Positions 30,587 through 32,492 of a stretch of DNA of 32,492 bases are shown here, one piece after another (the first letter of the stretch is position 1; every line of letters begins with the position of its first letter). The stretch is from NCBI GenBank assembly GCA_002689385.1, contig NZFX01000044.1, positions 1 through 32,492 on the forward strand. Direction: 5' to 3'. The notes below the pieces were generated by a model, which searched no databases, was not told the origin of the DNA, and worked only from the letters and a program-made list of their open reading frames with translations. This DNA is from Phycisphaerae bacterium. GTDB taxonomy: Bacteria; Planctomycetota; Phycisphaerae; Phycisphaerales; SM1A02. A program made the position numbers and the translations under genes.

Positions 30587-32492
30587 TTAGAATTTAAGCA
30601 GGCGGAAACGAAAGCCGTAGGTGGTTTCGTCTTGGATTTGATTTTGCGTTATTTGTGCGGTTAAATCAAATTCAGGATAGTGCCGAGTTGCTGTGAATCG
30701 TAGAGATTGCATGTCATCTGTATTGAAGTTCCACGTTGGAGTGAAGTTTAGCGAATATCGTTTGCTTAACTGATATTGCATACCGAGCGTGAGGAATTGG
30801 TCATTTGAATTTCCGATCTCTCTGTATTCAAGGTACGTTCGAACATCACGTCCGTGGTCTAATTCTGCTCCGATTGACCCTCTAGAAAGTGTGCCATCAT
30901 CGAGTTCCCATGTTCCATTTCCAATAAATGCAATACTGTCGCTGTACTGCCACTTACCGTTGACGATTGCAGCGTCAGCAAGAGATGAGTACTCAGGTCG
31001 CCAGTTAAAAAATTGTGGATTATCGTACCGTTGCGTTGCATCATTACTGGCAAAAAGCAAAGCAGTGTCAATAGTTAGCCAGTCGACTTGGTACCAACGC
31101 CCCGGCCCGCCTCGCCATGTTTGCAATGTGTTTTTAACACCAGCGTACAGTGCCGTGCCTGTTGATAGGTTGTCAAGTTCTGCATCGTATTGCTGGACTG
31201 CACCGATGTCATCAAGGTCTGTATCACCATTCCACAGAGTGAGGTATGGTTCGATGACGTGGCGAAGCCGGTGAAGGTCAAGTAATTCGTTGTCTACATT
31301 GTTGTATATGCGGTTGAATTGCGTAGAAGCTCTAAAGCCAATGGTTCTGTACCAGTAATCTGTATTGGGATTGCTTCCAGCGTTCTCGTCATCAAGCCGC
31401 CAATTCATTTGCATGCTTGCAAAGGGAGCGAAGTGAATCCCGCCAAAGTTCAATGGCATTGAAACTTCATGCCTTGTGACGAATCGTGTTTGATAATCGT
31501 CACCTAATCCTTGTGCAGTAAGCACATCCGAAATAGCATCATTTCCACCAATTGCATCGCCATTGGGAAGTAGAAATGCATTTCGTCTAAGACCGTTACT
31601 ATTCGGCGTTCCACTTTGAAAGACCATGCGTTCGCGAAGGAAGCGCGTTTCACTGGTCCAATTAATCATGTTTCTAAAAATAGAATCGCCATACCTTCGA
31701 TAACCAACCTCAGGCATTTTATCGACGGTGTATTGTCGAGAAGCAAGCAGCCAACTGTTTGAGATGTAATCGTTCAAACTGTTTTTAGTGAGTACGGTAA
31801 ACGCAGCATTTTCTTTTTGATACTTTGCATATATGCTCGTTTCGTATTCGGTGTGCTCTTTGAACTCCGGTTGTCGCCAAACGGACATGAACGTAGCATC
31901 AGTGATATAACTTAGTTGTGACTGCAGCGTCCAGTATGCACTGAGTTGTGTGTTGCTTGACCAAAATGCATAGCCCCTTTGGTGGTGTGGGACAGTCATG
32001 GTTCGGCCAGATGCAGTTTTTTGTTCGCCAGCATCTGCAAGGAAATACAAGTCGAGATCTGCCTGAGTTCCATCTTTGTTGTAGTCGGCCTCGAACCCAA
32101 CTCCTACGCCTCGGTCGGCATAACCATCGAGTTGCAAGTCAAGCGATAGCCCACTTGGTTGGGGCTTGCCAAGTAACGTGAATAGGTCCCATGTTGTTTC
32201 CATGGTTTTACCGTAGCCATCTCTATACCCAACGACCAAGTTGTGAATTGGAATTTCTCCTGCTTCGCCAGCAAAGTAAGGCCAATAAAACACAGGAGTC
32301 CCACCCATACGGACGGTGTTGTGGCTTGATTGAATATATGCGTCACCATTTTCTTCTTGGGTGATGGCAAGTTTTGCTGAACCGATGGCGAGGTCTGGTG
32401 TTGCAAAAGAACTTGTCGATGCTTGTGCATCTTTTGCAACCCATTGGTTCGTTGAAATTTGTTGCATTTCTTTCGCACGAATGTAAATTGGA
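30587..32492 (-). CDS. lptD: LPS-assembly protein LptD (5' end beyond the window)
   Basis: Outer-membrane beta-barrel that inserts lipopolysaccharide into the outer leaflet. The visible part is at least 634 codons. The N-terminal visible section ends the periplasmic beta-taco domain (IQSSHNTVRMGGTPVFYWPY, the family VxxxxxPxFYxPY segment). The C-terminal half is the strand-rich barrel domain (YLEYREIGNSNDQFLTLGMQ, YSLNFTPTWNF, GFRFRLLKF ending in Phe as outer-membrane barrels do). The frame stays open upstream of the ATG at 32467 to the window edge (encoding PIYIRAKE before that Met), so the real start is outside. It faces rsmA across about 100 bp. Its presence shows a diderm cell envelope with LPS-like material. 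Confidence 0.9.
   Translation of the reverse strand, partial: PIYIRAKEMQQISTNQWVAKDAQASTSSFATPDLAIGSAKLAITQEENGDAYIQSSHNTVRMGGTPVFYWPYFAGEAGEIPIHNLVVGYRDGYGKTMETTWDLFTLLGKPQPSGLSLDLQLDGYADRGVGVGFEADYNKDGTQADLDLYFLADAGEQKTASGRTMTVPHHQRGYAFWSSNTQLSAYWTLQSQLSYITDATFMSVWRQPEFKEHTEYETSIYAKYQKENAAFTVLTKNSLNDYISNSWLLASRQYTVDKMPEVGYRRYGDSIFRNMINWTSETRFLRERMVFQSGTPNSNGLRRNAFLLPNGDAIGGNDAISDVLTAQGLGDDYQTRFVTRHEVSMPLNFGGIHFAPFASMQMNWRLDDENAGSNPNTDYWYRTIGFRASTQFNRIYNNVDNELLDLHRLRHVIEPYLTLWNGDTDLDDIGAVQQYDAELDNLSTGTALYAGVKNTLQTWRGGPGRWYQVDWLTIDTALLFASNDATQRYDNPQFFNWRPEYSSLADAAIVNGKWQYSDSIAFIGNGTWELDDGTLSRGSIGAELDHGRDVRTYLEYREIGNSNDQFLTLGMQYQLSKRYSLNFTPTWNFNTDDMQSLRFTATRHYPEFDLTAQITQNQIQDETTYGFRFRLLKF

Overview
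The window looks like chromosomal DNA from a diderm marine planctomycete of the Phycisphaerae type. This is an inference from gene content. The evidence is a secreted protein ending in a planctomycete-style PEP-CTERM tail (Pro-Ala-Pro-Gly-Ala, a hydrophobic stretch, Arg-Arg-Arg), an LptD outer-membrane protein, RNase Y, a fused chorismate mutase/prephenate dehydratase, a tyrosine-integrase fragment of the kind common in planctomycetes, and moderate GC. No rRNA or other species-level marker is present.

Region 1 (27-8822) is metabolic. A CoA-transferase beta subunit (minus) diverges from an ALDH7-type aminoadipate-semialdehyde dehydrogenase translationally coupled to a Nudix protein. Next come a PEP-CTERM protein, a small basic protein on the minus strand, and the tight run korA-korB-mnmG (2-oxoacid:ferredoxin oxidoreductase plus tRNA-modification enzyme).

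Region 2 (about 8838-11393) is a 2.4-kb degenerate genomic island in the 3' end of tRNA-Tyr. Two 66-bp direct repeats flank it, each carrying the tRNA 3' end plus a hairpin. Inside are six very small membrane-protein genes arranged as repeated cassettes, and the C-terminal part of a tyrosine integrase. The integrase frame runs into the right repeat and continues in frame out of the left one. In the excised circle the attachment site would therefore lie inside the integrase gene. This is the most unusual part of the window.

Region 3 (11467-21047) holds tRNA-Thr with a strong terminator, a THUMP-type RNA methyltransferase whose catalytic motifs are altered, pheA, an ECF-like sigma factor, a small membrane protein, a saccharopine-dehydrogenase-family enzyme overlapping a Gfo/Idh oxidoreductase, a TlpA-like thioredoxin, a CPBP membrane protein, ribosomal protein S20, tRNA-Arg with terminator, a REP-like palindrome and a SIMPL-domain protein.

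Region 4 (21132-25314) is a pyruvate dehydrogenase operon (E1alpha, E1beta, E2) ending in an unrecognised conserved-looking protein. Region 5 (25347-32492) holds a duplicated ABC-2 permease on the minus strand, then rny-efp-rsmA on the plus strand, then lptD on the minus strand, cut by the right edge of the window.

Working together: PDH and KorAB feed the TCA cycle from pyruvate and probably 2-oxoglutarate. Saccharopine dehydrogenase and aminoadipate-semialdehyde dehydrogenase suggest lysine breakdown through saccharopine, with the CoA-transferase possibly acting further down. Several genes without a Shine-Dalgarno sequence have a -10-like hexamer only 6-8 nt before the ATG, suggesting leaderless transcripts.
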